Assembly: GCF_029689925.1 (NCBI RefSeq)
Contig: NZ_CP121445.1
Span: 4,076,501-4,140,500 of the forward strand
DNA from: Anaerocolumna sp. AGMB13025
Lineage (GTDB): Bacteria; Bacillota; Clostridia; Lachnospirales; Lachnospiraceae
Direction of reading: 5' to 3'
Length of the DNA: 64,000 nt
The position numbers and the translations under genes are program-made. The number at the start of each line of letters is the position of its first letter. Position 1 is the stretch's first letter. Below the pieces are notes generated by a model that saw only the letters and a program-made list of their open reading frames with translations, had not been told where the DNA came from and made no database searches. Of the stretch, positions 50,456 through 61,496 are shown piece after piece.

Positions 50456-52224
50456 CAGGATTCCTCCTTTTGTGTTAATACATTAATTTCACGGTATAAT
50501 GAAGTTAAAATCTCCTCATATTCCTTCTCTATCTTATCACTGGCGATATATTTAAATCGTCCGATCTTCTCGCGTACGGGAAGCTTCACTAGTCCGTCAA
50601 CCTCAGCCCCCTTATTTAAGGCCTCCAGTGCAACATCAAAGTACTTTAATACCAGTTCCATCATTCTGAACTGTTTATCCAATGAAGTATACGTATCCAC
50701 CTCATGGAACGCATCCTGATGTAAAAAGTCTTCACGGATGGAGCGGGCTGCTTCTAATTTTAAGCGGTCCGGTGCGGAAAGTGCATCCATACCAACTAAC
50801 TTTACGATTTCCTCTAACTCCGATTCATCGTGGAGCAGACGCATAATACGAGCCCTGTCAGCCATCCAGCTCTCATCCACTTCATGATTAAACCATTTTC
50901 CCATACTATCAACATACAAGGAATAACTGGTCAACCAGTTTATAGCCGGAAAATGACGTCTGTAGGCAAGATTTGAATCCAGTCCCCAGAATACTTTTAC
51001 AATACGCAGAGTTGCCTGGGATACAGGTTCTGATATATCACCGCCGGGAGGTGATACCGCTCCGATTACGGATAAAGCTCCTTCCCTGCCTTCTTTTCCT
51101 AAGGATATAACTCTGCCTGCCCTTTCATAAAACTGGGCAAGACGGCTGCCAAGATAAGCCGGATAACCTTCTTCACCTGGCATTTCTTCCAGACGGCCGG
51201 ACATCTCCCTGAGGGCTTCTGCCCATCTGGAGGTTGAGTCAGCCATAAGTGCCACAGAAAATCCCATATCACGGAAATATTCCGCTATGGTAATACCAAC
51301 ATAGATAGAAGCTTCTCTCGCTGCAACGGGCATATCCGAAGTATTAGCAATTAAAACGGTCCGTTCCATTAAAGAATGTCCTGTTTTAGGATCTTTTAAT
51401 TCCGGAAATTCATTTAAAACATCCGTCATCTCGTTACCGCGTTCGCCGCAGCCGATATATACTACGATGTCGGCTTCCGCCCATTTCGCAAGCTGATGCT
51501 GTACCACAGTTTTACCGCTTCCAAAAGGTCCCGGAACCGATGCAACGCCACCTTTTGCTATGGGGAATAACGTATCAATAACACGCTGGCCTGTTACTAA
51601 GGGCATGGAAGGCGGAAGTTTTTCCTTATAGGGTCTTCCCGTACGTACCGGCCACTTTTGCAGCATGGTTACTTTTTTAACTTCACCATCATCTGTTTCC
51701 ACCAGTGCCACCGTATCTTCAATGGTAAAATCCCCCTCCAAAATTGAGGTTATAGTACCATTTACACCTTTGGGTACCATGATTTTATGCAGTACTATCT
51801 CCGTTTCATTGACAGTACCGATAATATCTCCGGTCTCTACCGTATCTCCTATTTTAGCAGTGGGAACAAAATGCCACGTTTTCGTTCTTTCCAAAGATGG
51901 TATTTCAACCCCGCGGGTTAAATTATTTCCGGTAGCATTCATAATGCTTACTAAGGGCCGCTGGATTCCATCAAATATACTACCGATCAGTCCCGGTCCA
52001 AGTTCTACGCTTAAGGGTGCCCCAGTTGACTCCACCGGTTCCCCCGGTCCTAAGCCTGAGGTTTCCTCATAAACCTGTATGGAAGCCTGGTCACCGTGAA
52101 TTTCAATGATTTCGCCAATTAATCTCTGCTCACTAACACGGACCACATCAGACATATTGGCATCACGCATGCCCTCAGCAATTACTAAAGGACCGGCAAC
52201 TTTTTTAATCGTGCCTTTACTCAT
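50455..52224 (-). CDS. ntpA: V-type ATPase catalytic subunit A
   Basis: Catalytic ATPase subunit. 589 residues. P-loop [17 protein letters not shown] near 230-246, catalytic Glu in [13 protein letters not shown] near 258-270, [19 protein letters not shown] near 330-350, and the 90-residue non-homologous insertion that distinguishes subunit A from F-type beta. [17 protein letters not shown] near 400 is typical. GGAGAAAAGCAA precedes the start. Confidence 0.97.
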   Translation of the reverse strand: MSKGTIKKVAGPLVIAEGMRDANMSDVVRVSEQRLIGEIIEIHGDQASIQVYEETSGLGPGEPVESTGAPLSVELGPGLIGSIFDGIQRPLVSIMNATGNNLTRGVEIPSLERTKTWHFVPTAKIGDTVETGDIIGTVNETEIVLHKIMVPKGVNGTITSILEGDFTIEDTVALVETDDGEVKKVTMLQKWPVRTGRPYKEKLPPSMPLVTGQRVIDTLFPIAKGGVASVPGPFGSGKTVVQHQLAKWAEADIVVYIGCGERGNEMTDVLNEFPELKDPKTGHSLMERTVLIANTSDMPVAAREASIYVGITIAEYFRDMGFSVALMADSTSRWAEALREMSGRLEEMPGEEGYPAYLGSRLAQFYERAGRVISLGKEGREGALSVIGAVSPPGGDISEPVSQATLRIVKVFWGLDSNLAYRRHFPAINWLTSYSLYVDSMGKWFNHEVDESWMADRARIMRLLHDESELEEIVKLVGMDALSAPDRLKLEAARSIREDFLHQDAFHEVDTYTSLDKQFRMMELVLKYFDVALEALNKGAEVDGLVKLPVREKIGRFKYIASDKIEKEYEEILTSLYREINVLTQKEES

Positions 52225-52284
52225 TTGCTTTTCTCCTGCTTTTCTATATAATTAAATTCTGTTTTATTAAGTTTTGTTGCCTGA

Positions 52285-52605
52285 TTAATTATTATTAAAT
52301 ATAATATCGGAACCGACTGCTTGTTCCACTGATTTTTTAACGCTTAACATACCCTTGCCGGTATTGCCTGAAACTCCGGGTATTGGTATAATAGCCGGCA
52401 GTTTTGCTGTCCTGTAGCGGTCAATTTCTACTTCCAGCTTTGCCTGTAGGGCTTCTGTTATATAAATAACCGCATACTGTCCATCTGCCAGGCTCTTTAG
52501 CAATTTAGCAGCATCCTGATCATCCTTTACCGGATACGTATCAAGTCCAAGAGCTGCAAAGCCATATATGCTGTCACGGTCACCTAATACTGCTATTTTA
52601 TACAT
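52285..52605 (-). CDS. ntpF: V-type ATPase subunit F
   Basis: 106 residues from ATG at 52605 (YKIAVLGDRDSIYGFAALGL), overlapping the ntpC end by 8 nt; the longer ORF to 52710 would run through ntpC and is rejected. The small Rossmann-like fold includes GQYAVIYITEALQAKLEVEIDRY and IIPIPGVSGNTGKGML. Subunit F binds subunit D in the central shaft. Order C-F-A-B-D is canonical. Confidence 0.93.
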   Translation of the reverse strand: MYKIAVLGDRDSIYGFAALGLDTYPVKDDQDAAKLLKSLADGQYAVIYITEALQAKLEVEIDRYRTAKLPAIIPIPGVSGNTGKGMLSVKKSVEQAVGSDIIFNNN

Positions 52606-53566
52606 ACATTTCCCGCAGCCTTTCCCGTATGGATTCTTCCGGAAGATTGTTACGTTTACCCGAAAGTAAAATACGAACTGATTTGATCTCATTCTCCCTT
52701 GCCAAAACATATGCAGCGATTGGAGATAAGGTAAATGAATTATATTTCTGTGGTCTGATATGGGTTATAATCAGATTATCACACCATCTCTCAAAAGCAG
52801 AAGGTGATTCCTTAATTGCCTGTACTGCATCCGCATATACGGTATTTTCCAAATAACTGTAGATGGCTTCTTCCCCTTCCAGCGCTGCTTCGATTAACTT
52901 CTTACTGTCAAGGCTTTTACAGTCTGCCACCGCCCGCTCTAAAAATTCCCGTCTTTTACCGGTCTTGTGACCTCTGATTGCGATATTGATATCGGAGGCA
53001 GCTACTTTTAATTCCGCATAATCCGAAAGCAAATCATTACCGGAGGCTTTCCCTTGTCCATAAATTGCTTCCAGGGCCGCTTTATCTATAATGATATCAC
53101 ACAACTGACTGTCTCCTGTATGAAACTGCACTTCATAAGCTTCATCTGCACTTTCTCTCATAAATTCCGGCAATAAGGAAAAATCATGCTCCTTCACTGC
53201 TTTTATGATTTGTTGTGGCTCTACAGTGCCTCTATTCATATAGATTCCAGGTACTTCCTGGTTTACGTAGGCTTGTTTTATAGCCGCCTTTAAATTATGA
53301 AAATCATTCCCGTATAAAAAGGTATCAAAAACTTTAGTATCCCCTACCAGTTCTAATACTGTGTCCCAGATTTTGTCCCGCTCGGATACCAAGAGCTGTT
53401 CCGCCGTTTCATCACCGCTGTCACCCCAACCCTTATCGGTTAGTAAACGCAGGCAGTCCTTGTAACTTTTACTTGCTAAGAGCTGATCTAAAAAGGATTT
53501 ATCAAGCAAGGAAAGTTCCATGGTTCGAATCCTGGCAACAGCATAGATATATTGATTATCAGCCAT
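52598..53566 (-). CDS. ntpC: V-type ATPase subunit C
   Basis: Adapter between the rotor ring and the central shaft. 322 residues from ATG at 53566 (ADNQYIYAVARIRTMELSLLDKSF); an ATG five codons upstream at 53578 abuts the ribosome binding site and is less likely. The helical repeats of the V-ATPase AC39 family are seen, with YIYAVARIR at the start and SPIAAYVLARENEIKSVRILLSGKRNNL at the end. Overlaps ntpF by 8 nt. Confidence 0.93.
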   Translation of the reverse strand: MADNQYIYAVARIRTMELSLLDKSFLDQLLASKSYKDCLRLLTDKGWGDSGDETAEQLLVSERDKIWDTVLELVGDTKVFDTFLYGNDFHNLKAAIKQAYVNQEVPGIYMNRGTVEPQQIIKAVKEHDFSLLPEFMRESADEAYEVQFHTGDSQLCDIIIDKAALEAIYGQGKASGNDLLSDYAELKVAASDINIAIRGHKTGKRREFLERAVADCKSLDSKKLIEAALEGEEAIYSYLENTVYADAVQAIKESPSAFERWCDNLIITHIRPQKYNSFTLSPIAAYVLARENEIKSVRILLSGKRNNLPEESIRERLREMYV

Positions 53567-53593
53567 GTTATCACTCATCCTTTCTCAAAACGG

Positions 53594-54190
53594 CTAGTCA
53601 AACAGAAAGTCGCTTACTTTATCCTGCAGATTTTCTTTTGCTGCTGCAAATAAAGCATCAAAGGAACAGTTTATTTCCACATCGCCGTACGACAAAATAA
53701 ATCCACCGCAAATGTTAACCGTTTCCTTGCCTGCTGTTAAAACTGCGCCTTCTTTTTGTGAAAGAACAGTTTTTAAAGTCTCGTTAAACTGTATCGGCAA
53801 ACGTTGTGAATCCGCTTCTGAAAACAAAATCTGTCCGTTTTGCGCCAAGGCATGTTTCCCAACCATTCTTATGATGATATCAAAATACTTGGTATCCTCA
53901 AGCTGTAACAGAGATTCTTTTGCCCGGTTAATAATATTACCGATAATTTCCTGCTTTGCATTCAGGATTAATTTTTTCTCCTGTAAATTCGCAGCGGATT
54001 CTGCACGGCTTAAGCATGACTGAACCTCTAGTTTGGATCGCTCTAAGATTTCAGCACGCTTTTTTTCACCTTCTGCTCGGGCATCTGCCAATATTACAGC
54101 GGCCTTATTATTCGCTTCGGTTATTATTTTATCTGCAGCAGTATCAGCATCCTCTTCGATATGCTTTAGTATCTTTTCTAATCCAGTCAT
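53594..54190 (-). CDS. ntpE: V-type ATPase subunit E
   Basis: Peripheral stalk subunit. 198 residues: an N-terminal long helix rich in Ala, Glu and Lys (about 1-90, ILKHIEEDADTAADKIITEANNKAAVILADARAEGEKKRAEI...) and a C-terminal globular domain (about 100-198) with GGFILSYGDVEINCSFDALF, the family's most conserved region. Located between ntpK and ntpC. Confidence 0.92.
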   Translation of the reverse strand: MTGLEKILKHIEEDADTAADKIITEANNKAAVILADARAEGEKKRAEILERSKLEVQSCLSRAESAANLQEKKLILNAKQEIIGNIINRAKESLLQLEDTKYFDIIIRMVGKHALAQNGQILFSEADSQRLPIQFNETLKTVLSQKEGAVLTAGKETVNICGGFILSYGDVEINCSFDALFAAAKENLQDKVSDFLFD

Positions 54191-54209
54191 CGTTTAACTC
54201 TCCTAACTG

Positions 54210-56697
<2,488 letters not shown>

Positions 56698-56759
56698 ATT
56701 ACAAACACCTCCTAGTTGTCCTTGTGAACAAGAATAGCCCCATCTAATGAAAGGTGAGG

Positions 56760-57068
56760 TTAAAGTACTTCAGAAAGAACCAGTTCGATTGCAGTCTGTT
56801 CCTTGCTCTTAACGATTTCTTTTAGTAAAAGAATTTCTTTTTCTGCCTTTTGTACCGCAGTTACCATAAGTTCCGCTCCCTGAAGTTCTGCCTGTTTTAA
56901 ATCATTCTCAGCCTTACTTAATACTTCCTTAGTAATTGAAGAAATTAACACTTTGGCATCTTCATTCGCTTTTTGTACAATTGCTTCTGCTTGCTGGAAT
57001 GTTTCTTTCTCTTTTCCGTAAGCATCCTGTTCAGCTTTACGAACAGCCTGTACTATTTCGATAGCCAC
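56760..57068 (-). CDS. V-type ATPase subunit G/H, first gene of the operon
   Basis: 102 residues starting at GTG (57066-57068) after GGAGGTGAAAAA. An Ala/Glu/Lys/Gln-rich coiled coil throughout (VRKAEQDAYGKEKETFQQAEAIVQKANEDAKVL), as expected for the peripheral-stalk partner of subunit E (called G, H or NtpH-like in different systems). Position first in the nine-gene order G-I-K-E-C-F-A-B-D supports this. Low sequence complexity makes the family call positional. Confidence 0.8.
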   Translation of the reverse strand: MAIEIVQAVRKAEQDAYGKEKETFQQAEAIVQKANEDAKVLISSITKEVLSKAENDLKQAELQGAELMVTAVQKAEKEILLLKEIVKSKEQTAIELVLSEVL

Positions 57069-57204
57069 TTTTTCACCTCCGTATAATATTTGATGATATA
57101 ATGAAGCATCACCATAATTTTATATATCATACAAATACGTTAGTTTATAGTATCCCCGCATTTGTGATATTTACTGCCTGTCCGAGATATATTGGTGCTT
57201 TTGG

Positions 57205-57252
57205 CTTTTTAATTCTTTGACTTTTTAGTTCTTTGACTTTTTAATTCTTTGA
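57205..57252. repeat. 16-bp tandem repeat x 3
   Basis: CTTTTTAATTCTTTGA, CTTTTTAGTTCTTTGA and CTTTTTAATTCTTTGA follow one another directly, just after the stop of the DedA gene (57285, minus strand). Confidence 0.8.
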
Positions 57253-57284
57253 CTTTTTTACTGTTTCTGCTTTTTTATTATATA

Positions 57285-57896
57285 TTATTTCTTAAGTCTT
57301 TTCTTAAGATAAAGAAAACCAACTATTAATACAATCAGTCCTAAAACCACTACGGTAACTTTCGTATATAAATCTGTACCGGCAACAATCTTTTCCCAGG
57401 AAGAACTTGCAGCTACTCCCAAATAAACCAATATAGTATTCCAGATGAAAGAGCCTAAGGCTGTGAGCAGAAAGAAAAAGCCGAATTTCATCTTAGCCAT
57501 TCCGGCAGGTATGGATATTAAACTTCTAACAATAGGTATACACCTGCAAATAAAAACCGTACTTCTGCCTTTACTGTTAAACCAATCATAGGCTTTATAC
57601 ACATCTTCTTTTTTAAAATGTAGAATCTGCCCGATTTTACCATCTAATATTTTACCCATTCTTTCCGCAGAAAGAATATTCCCTGCTCCGTATAAAATAC
57701 AGGCTCCGATCAAGGAACCAATGGTAGAACTGATAATAACTCCTAATGTTGTGAGTTCTGTATATGTTGTCATAAATCCGCCAAAGGTCAGAATCACTTC
57801 TGATGGTATCGGCGGAAAAATATTTTCCAAGGCAATTAAAAATGTAATTCCTAAATATCCAAACTGATTCATAAAATTAACTATCCATTCCTGCAT
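57285..57896 (-). CDS. DedA family membrane protein
   Basis: 203 residues with spans near 15-35, 52-75, 135-160 and 175-195. The DedA (SNARE-associated) signature is clear: LENIFPPIPSEVILTFGGF near 22-40, GAGNIL near 70, and the core motif FICRCIPIVRSLISIPAGMAKM near 113-134 with the functional Arg residues. Members act in membrane-lipid flipping and proton-motive-force homeostasis. GGAGATCGAC precedes the start. Divergent from nothing; monocistronic. Confidence 0.92.
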   Translation of the reverse strand: MQEWIVNFMNQFGYLGITFLIALENIFPPIPSEVILTFGGFMTTYTELTTLGVIISSTIGSLIGACILYGAGNILSAERMGKILDGKIGQILHFKKEDVYKAYDWFNSKGRSTVFICRCIPIVRSLISIPAGMAKMKFGFFFLLTALGSFIWNTILVYLGVAASSSWEKIVAGTDLYTKVTVVVLGLIVLIVGFLYLKKRLKK

Positions 57897-58151
57897 GTCG
57901 ATCTCCTTAAAGCTAAAACTTTTTATTTTTATTAACCTTGTATATCAATTATATTGTAAAGTACCATATTTTACAACCTTGTTTTTATCCAAATTATGTT
58001 TAACTTTTAACACTTTAATAGCTTACTAAAAATAAGTATATTTCTATTATAGAATTCGTCCCCGTAACAGATACTATTCATGCTGCCAGATTCTTATTTG
58101 GTTATCTTTCACATTTTTAGATTTATACTGATAAATAACAGAAAGGAATAA

Positions 58152-58363
58152 ATGGTATTAAGAATAAAGTACACTATAATGTATCCGGTTTATTTAATGA
58201 ACATGTAAAAACCCAGTTAAAAAATGTCCTCAGTGACATAGATGGTGTCCGTATGATTAATGTAGATCTGCTAAAAAGCTCAATTGAAGTTGGTTATAAT
58301 GATACGGTTGACGCCAGAGATATCATTGAAGGTATTGAACGTGTGGGCTGTAAAATAGATTAG
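58152..58363 (+). pseudogene. HMA (heavy-metal-associated) domain gene, apparently frameshifted and lacking the CxxC
   Basis: After AAAGGA, ATG at 58152 opens a frame reading MVLRIKYTI and then drifts out of frame; the following sequence read one base over gives NVSGLFNEHVKTQLKNVL then SDIDGVRMINVDLLKSSIEV and GYNDTVDARDIIEGIERVGC-KID-stop at 58361. The beta-alpha-beta pattern and IDGV, ERVGC spots match HMA domains, but GMTCxxC is replaced by GLFNEHV. One missing A near 58175-58178 would restore a single 70-residue frame. Either a pseudogene, a sequencing error, or translation from a non-standard start (ATT at 58157). Confidence 0.6.
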
Positions 58364-58375
58364 CCCGATGAATAT

Positions 58376-58611
58376 TTTATCCGTATTCAGCCATAATAAT
58401 GATTGGATACGGAAATAAACTATAATTTGTATCGTCATTTATTGAAACTGGTTTTTAGTAAAGACGTTAAAAAATCTAATGTTTTGTTTTCCATATCCTT
58501 ATAATATAAAATCAAATTACAGTTTAAGTCTCGAAGCTGTAAATGAAATTGTGATTTAACAATTTCCTTAAAAAAGAGACATTCAAAAAGCAGGGTTTTT
58601 CCCTGCTTTTT
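58376..58611 (+). ncRNA. duplicated non-coding unit 1, ending in a terminator
   Basis: Contains TATCCGTAT, ATAATAATGATTGGATAC, TATCCTT and a dyad TTACAG...CTGTAA (58517-58522 and 58537-58542) around AAGTCTCGAAG, and ends with the terminator AAAAAGCAGGG-TTTTT-CCCTGCTTTTT (58585-58611). Unit 2 at 58811-59133 has the same landmarks in the same order. No ORF of note. Type of RNA unknown. Confidence 0.5.
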
Positions 58612-58690
58612 GTCATTTATTTAACTAACTTTTCATTTTTACTAACTTTTCATTTTACTAATTTTTTATTTAACTAGCTTTTATCAATTA
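58612..58690. repeat. TTAACTAACTTTTCATTTT-type repeats
   Basis: TTAACTAACTTTTCATTT, TACTAACTTTTCATTTT, ACTAATTTTTTATTT and AACTAGCTTTTATC follow one another right after the unit 1 terminator. Confidence 0.55.
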
Positions 58691-58810
58691 ACATTTACAA
58701 CTAATGCTTAACATACTTCTTAATTACTCGGTAACTTTTATTTAAATTTTGCAAGATAATTTAAATGGTTAACTCCAAGTAAATTAGTAACGACAGAAAT
58801 TACCACCTGC

Positions 58811-59133
58811 TATCCGTATATAAAAAAAATAATTAGATATAATAATGAATGGATACAAAAAACAAATTCATATTATGAATCTGATTCACAAGATGAATGC
58901 GTTAAGTATCCTTTCAGATAAAAATAAAATTTACAGTTTAGTCTCAGAGCTGTAAACACACAAAAAAATTGATTTGCCAAAACTATAGGAGATGGTTATC
59001 TTGGACTGGTATAATTCAGACACAACAAATTCTATTTCGTATGACGTTGGTAAAAAAGATTTTTAATGGATGAAAACTGAATACTGAGTGAGACACAAAA
59101 GAAAAGCAGGGGTTTTAACGAATCCCTGCTTTT
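58811..59133 (+). ncRNA. duplicated non-coding unit 2, with a micro-ORF and terminator
   Basis: Same landmarks as unit 1: TATCCGTAT, ATAATAATGAATGGATAC, TATCCTT, dyad TTTACAG...CTGTAAA (58930-58956) around TTTAGTCTCAGAG, and the hairpin AAAAGCAGGGGTT...AATCCCTGCTTTT (59102-59133). It also has a 21-codon ORF at 59001-59066 (TTG start, or ATG at 58992 for 24 codons) after GGAG: DWYNSDTTNSISYDVGKKDF. The terminator hairpin overlaps the last codons of the convergent P450 gene. Confidence 0.5.
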
Positions 59134-60410
59134 ACTTTTTTCATGATAAAACGACTTCTTGGTAAGGTTGGTATTCTGCATAGCCTGTAGGTAAGATTTT
59201 GCCTTGGTACAGTATAATTTATTTTAGCAGCCAGGTATTTAAGGCTCTCTTTCATTATTTCTATGGTTACCATTTCTCCAGGGCAACGGTGTCCCTCGTA
59301 ATAATCGCCGCCTCCCTGGGGGATGAAGCCATAAGGATTACTATTCCAGTTATGAAACCGTTCCGGATGAAAGCTATAAGGTTTTTTCCATATGCGGGAA
59401 TCGTGGTCAATTCCATAGACATCTAATAATACTAAGGTATTCTTCTTAAACAGACAGCAGTTCCATACAAAATCATTACGAACTCTTGCTCCTACAAAAG
59501 GGGTGAAGGGATAATATCTTCGTATTTCCTGTACAAAGTTAAGTGCGTAATTATTTTCATCCCTGGCAAGCTTAATCCGGCTCTCTGGATGTTCATACAT
59601 AGCAACAGCCCCAAAGGTAATGTACGTGGCAATAGCAACGATAGGTCTGATTATATTTATCAATTCCACTGCGGCTACCTGGGTACTTAAGAGTTTTCCC
59701 TTTAAATTCCGGTGCCAGGCAATGGCATAAGCAGCTGTATTTTTAGTCTCCGGGATTTTTTCATGCCGGATTTTAGTGATGATATCCCTAATCCATTTTT
59801 CTGTACGCATTCTGGCATGGCAGCCCTCATAGTACCTAAGTCCAATGCCTCCGAAGCCATCTACTAGCTTTCCCAGGTCCGCGGCTCTCCTTCCGGTCTC
59901 AGATTTACTCAAGGGGACGCCTGCCCATTCACAGGCAATTTTGCACATTATTTTCTGGACTTCATCAAATAACACAATTTGATTGGGATTAAAAAAAGCC
60001 ATCCTCTTAATCGCATTCTTGCCTTCCCATTCTTTCGCAGAAATTTCCCAATATTTATTCGTAATAACCTCAAGACGTTTTATATTATAGGGAGTCATAA
60101 TGGACATGAACATAGCCTTTCTATGTTTATGCCCATTCCCATCTAATGCCTGAACCCCATTTTTTCCAAAAAGAGTTTTTTGAATCCTTTTTGGAGCGGC
60201 CCCTTTTCTTGTAAATTTCTGGTTGTCATAAAATAGTTTTGAGGCTTCTTCTCCGGTGATACAGATAACTTTTTCACCTAATAAACGCGTTATAAAAATA
60301 TCTGATTGATATTTCCTGCACCGATTCTGTATAAATTCATATCCTTCCATCCATAAAGCCAAACTGCTGTCCAGAGTTTTTTCCCATGGCACTCTACCGA
60401 TTACATTCAT
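59115..60410 (-). CDS. cytochrome P450, CYP152 (fatty-acid peroxygenase) type
   Basis: 431 residues from ATG at 60410 (AGGAGA upstream). The heme-thiolate loop is FIPQGGGDYYEGHRCPGEM near the C-terminal end, with the longer GGG...GHRCPGE form of CYP152 rather than the usual FGxGxHxCxG. The I-helix has RPIVAIATYITFGA, in which the Arg-Pro pair replaces the acid-alcohol pair; in CYP152 (such as BSbeta/CypC) the Arg binds the fatty-acid carboxylate and H2O2 is the oxidant. No redox partner is then needed. Odd in a presumed strict anaerobe. Substrate chain length and product unknown. Confidence 0.92.
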   Translation of the reverse strand: MNVIGRVPWEKTLDSSLALWMEGYEFIQNRCRKYQSDIFITRLLGEKVICITGEEASKLFYDNQKFTRKGAAPKRIQKTLFGKNGVQALDGNGHKHRKAMFMSIMTPYNIKRLEVITNKYWEISAKEWEGKNAIKRMAFFNPNQIVLFDEVQKIMCKIACEWAGVPLSKSETGRRAADLGKLVDGFGGIGLRYYEGCHARMRTEKWIRDIITKIRHEKIPETKNTAAYAIAWHRNLKGKLLSTQVAAVELINIIRPIVAIATYITFGAVAMYEHPESRIKLARDENNYALNFVQEIRRYYPFTPFVGARVRNDFVWNCCLFKKNTLVLLDVYGIDHDSRIWKKPYSFHPERFHNWNSNPYGFIPQGGGDYYEGHRCPGEMVTIEIMKESLKYLAAKINYTVPRQNLTYRLCRIPTLPRSRFIMKKVKAGIR

Positions 60411-60539
60411 GTTCTGTCTCCTGTTTTTCATCCTAAATTTTCTAATTGAATGAAGTTATTATGTGTATATAATAAAAATTAATACCTTATACATAAATTA
60501 AGACAGTTATTTATGAAATTTATAAACAATATCAAAGAA

Positions 60540-60579
60540 ATACACCCTTACCGGAAAATGCTAATCCGTAAGGGTGTAT
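60540..60579 (-). terminator. intrinsic terminator after the secreted protein gene
   Basis: ATACACCCTTACCGGA pairs with TCCGTAAGGGTGTAT (one bulged base) with a T-rich minus-strand tail. Confidence 0.75.
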
Positions 60580-60642
60580 GTTTCTTAACTTTAAAGTTAT
60601 ATAGAGGTTATCAGTACAATATATATTGAAAGTAAAGCTTTA

Positions 60643-60712
60643 AAGTTATCTGTTTTAAGATATCTGTTTTAAGATATCTGCTTTAAGTTATCTGCTTTAA
60701 GTTATCTGCTTT
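60643..60712. repeat. 14-bp tandem repeat x 5
   Basis: Units AAGTTATCTGTTTT, AAGATATCTGTTTT, AAGATATCTGCTTT, AAGTTATCTGCTTT and AAGTTATCTGCTTT lie head to tail, 70 bp, ending 10 bp before the stop codon of the secreted-protein gene (60723, minus strand). Confidence 0.9.
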
Positions 60713-60722
60713 AAAAGAGACC

Positions 60723-61496
60723 TTATCTTGTAGTTTTTTTCTTCTGTGACATTAGAACAGCTCCACCAAGTAACGCTGCAACACCGGCAATTCCTGCCAT
60801 TGTCATTATACTATTTTTTTCATTGCTTACAGGCTTCTCAAAAGAATTATTATCGCCAACACTTACAACTTTAACATTACCGTCATCAGCGTTTTCTAAT
60901 ACTTCGCTATCACCGAATGCAGTCATAACACCGTCTGTAGCAATACCTGAGGTAGCCATTAATTCAGGCTCTACCCCTTCTACTACTTTCACCTGATCCT
61001 TACCGGTTAAACTGTAAATGTAATCAATATTTTCCTTAGTAAAGGGAAGGATTCCGATTTCAACGACACCATCTACAGGAACCGTACTCATAATTGCGAT
61101 ATCTTTGCTTTCAATATCCTTAATCTTATCTTCAAAAATAATTTTATTTATTTCATCGGCTTTAGCAATGAAAGCATCATCCTTTGCTGCGGCTTCCTTT
61201 GAAGGTGCTGCTCCACCTTGTGATACTTCTGCTAACCCTGAAGTTGCAGCTAATGCCGCCGGGTCAATTGCTGCATCAGAAGATGCAGTTGTTTCCGGAT
61301 CTTGTGCCAGTCCTGATACTGCAGCCAGCTCAGATGCCTCTCCATCTGATGTTACTGAGGCGCCTGGTGCTGTGACATTCTGAGTGGTTATTTCTACTGC
61401 TTTCTTATCAACGGTTTCTGCTAATGCAACTCCGGCAGACAGGGTGGATACACATATTCCTAATATAAGAGCTTTCACAAATTTTGTTTTTATCAT
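60723..61496 (-). CDS. secreted, probably membrane-anchored protein of unknown function
   Basis: 257 residues. Signal peptide at 1-26 (MIKTKFVKALILGICVST then LSAGVALAE). Residues 35-105 are Ala/Ser/Thr/Asp-rich and contain SGLA repeats (AVSGLAQDP, ATSGLAEVS, and later ATSGIATDG). Residues 105-185 look folded (IAIMSTVPVDGVVEIGILPFTKENIDYIYSL). The C terminus has a span AGIAGVAALLGGAVLM followed by SQKKKTTR, so the protein is likely held in the membrane facing out; no LPxTG motif. No family recognised. A 14-bp repeat array follows the stop. Confidence 0.75.
   Translation of the reverse strand: MIKTKFVKALILGICVSTLSAGVALAETVDKKAVEITTQNVTAPGASVTSDGEASELAAVSGLAQDPETTASSDAAIDPAALAATSGLAEVSQGGAAPSKEAAAKDDAFIAKADEINKIIFEDKIKDIESKDIAIMSTVPVDGVVEIGILPFTKENIDYIYSLTGKDQVKVVEGVEPELMATSGIATDGVMTAFGDSEVLENADDGNVKVVSVGDNNSFEKPVSNEKNSIMTMAGIAGVAALLGGAVLMSQKKKTTR

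Larger units (their letters stand above)
60411..60722. other. 312-bp gap with terminator and 14-bp repeat array
   Basis: Upstream of the P450 gene. Holds AT-rich sequence (probable P450 promoter, not placed), a terminator at 60540-60579 and the repeat array at 60643-60712. No gene seen. Confidence 0.6.

Noticed and set aside
58517..58542. BlaI/MecI-type operator
   Set aside because: TTACAG/CTGTAA spacing (14 nt between arms) does not fit the TACANxTGTA box, and the dyad recurs in a transcribed-looking unit.
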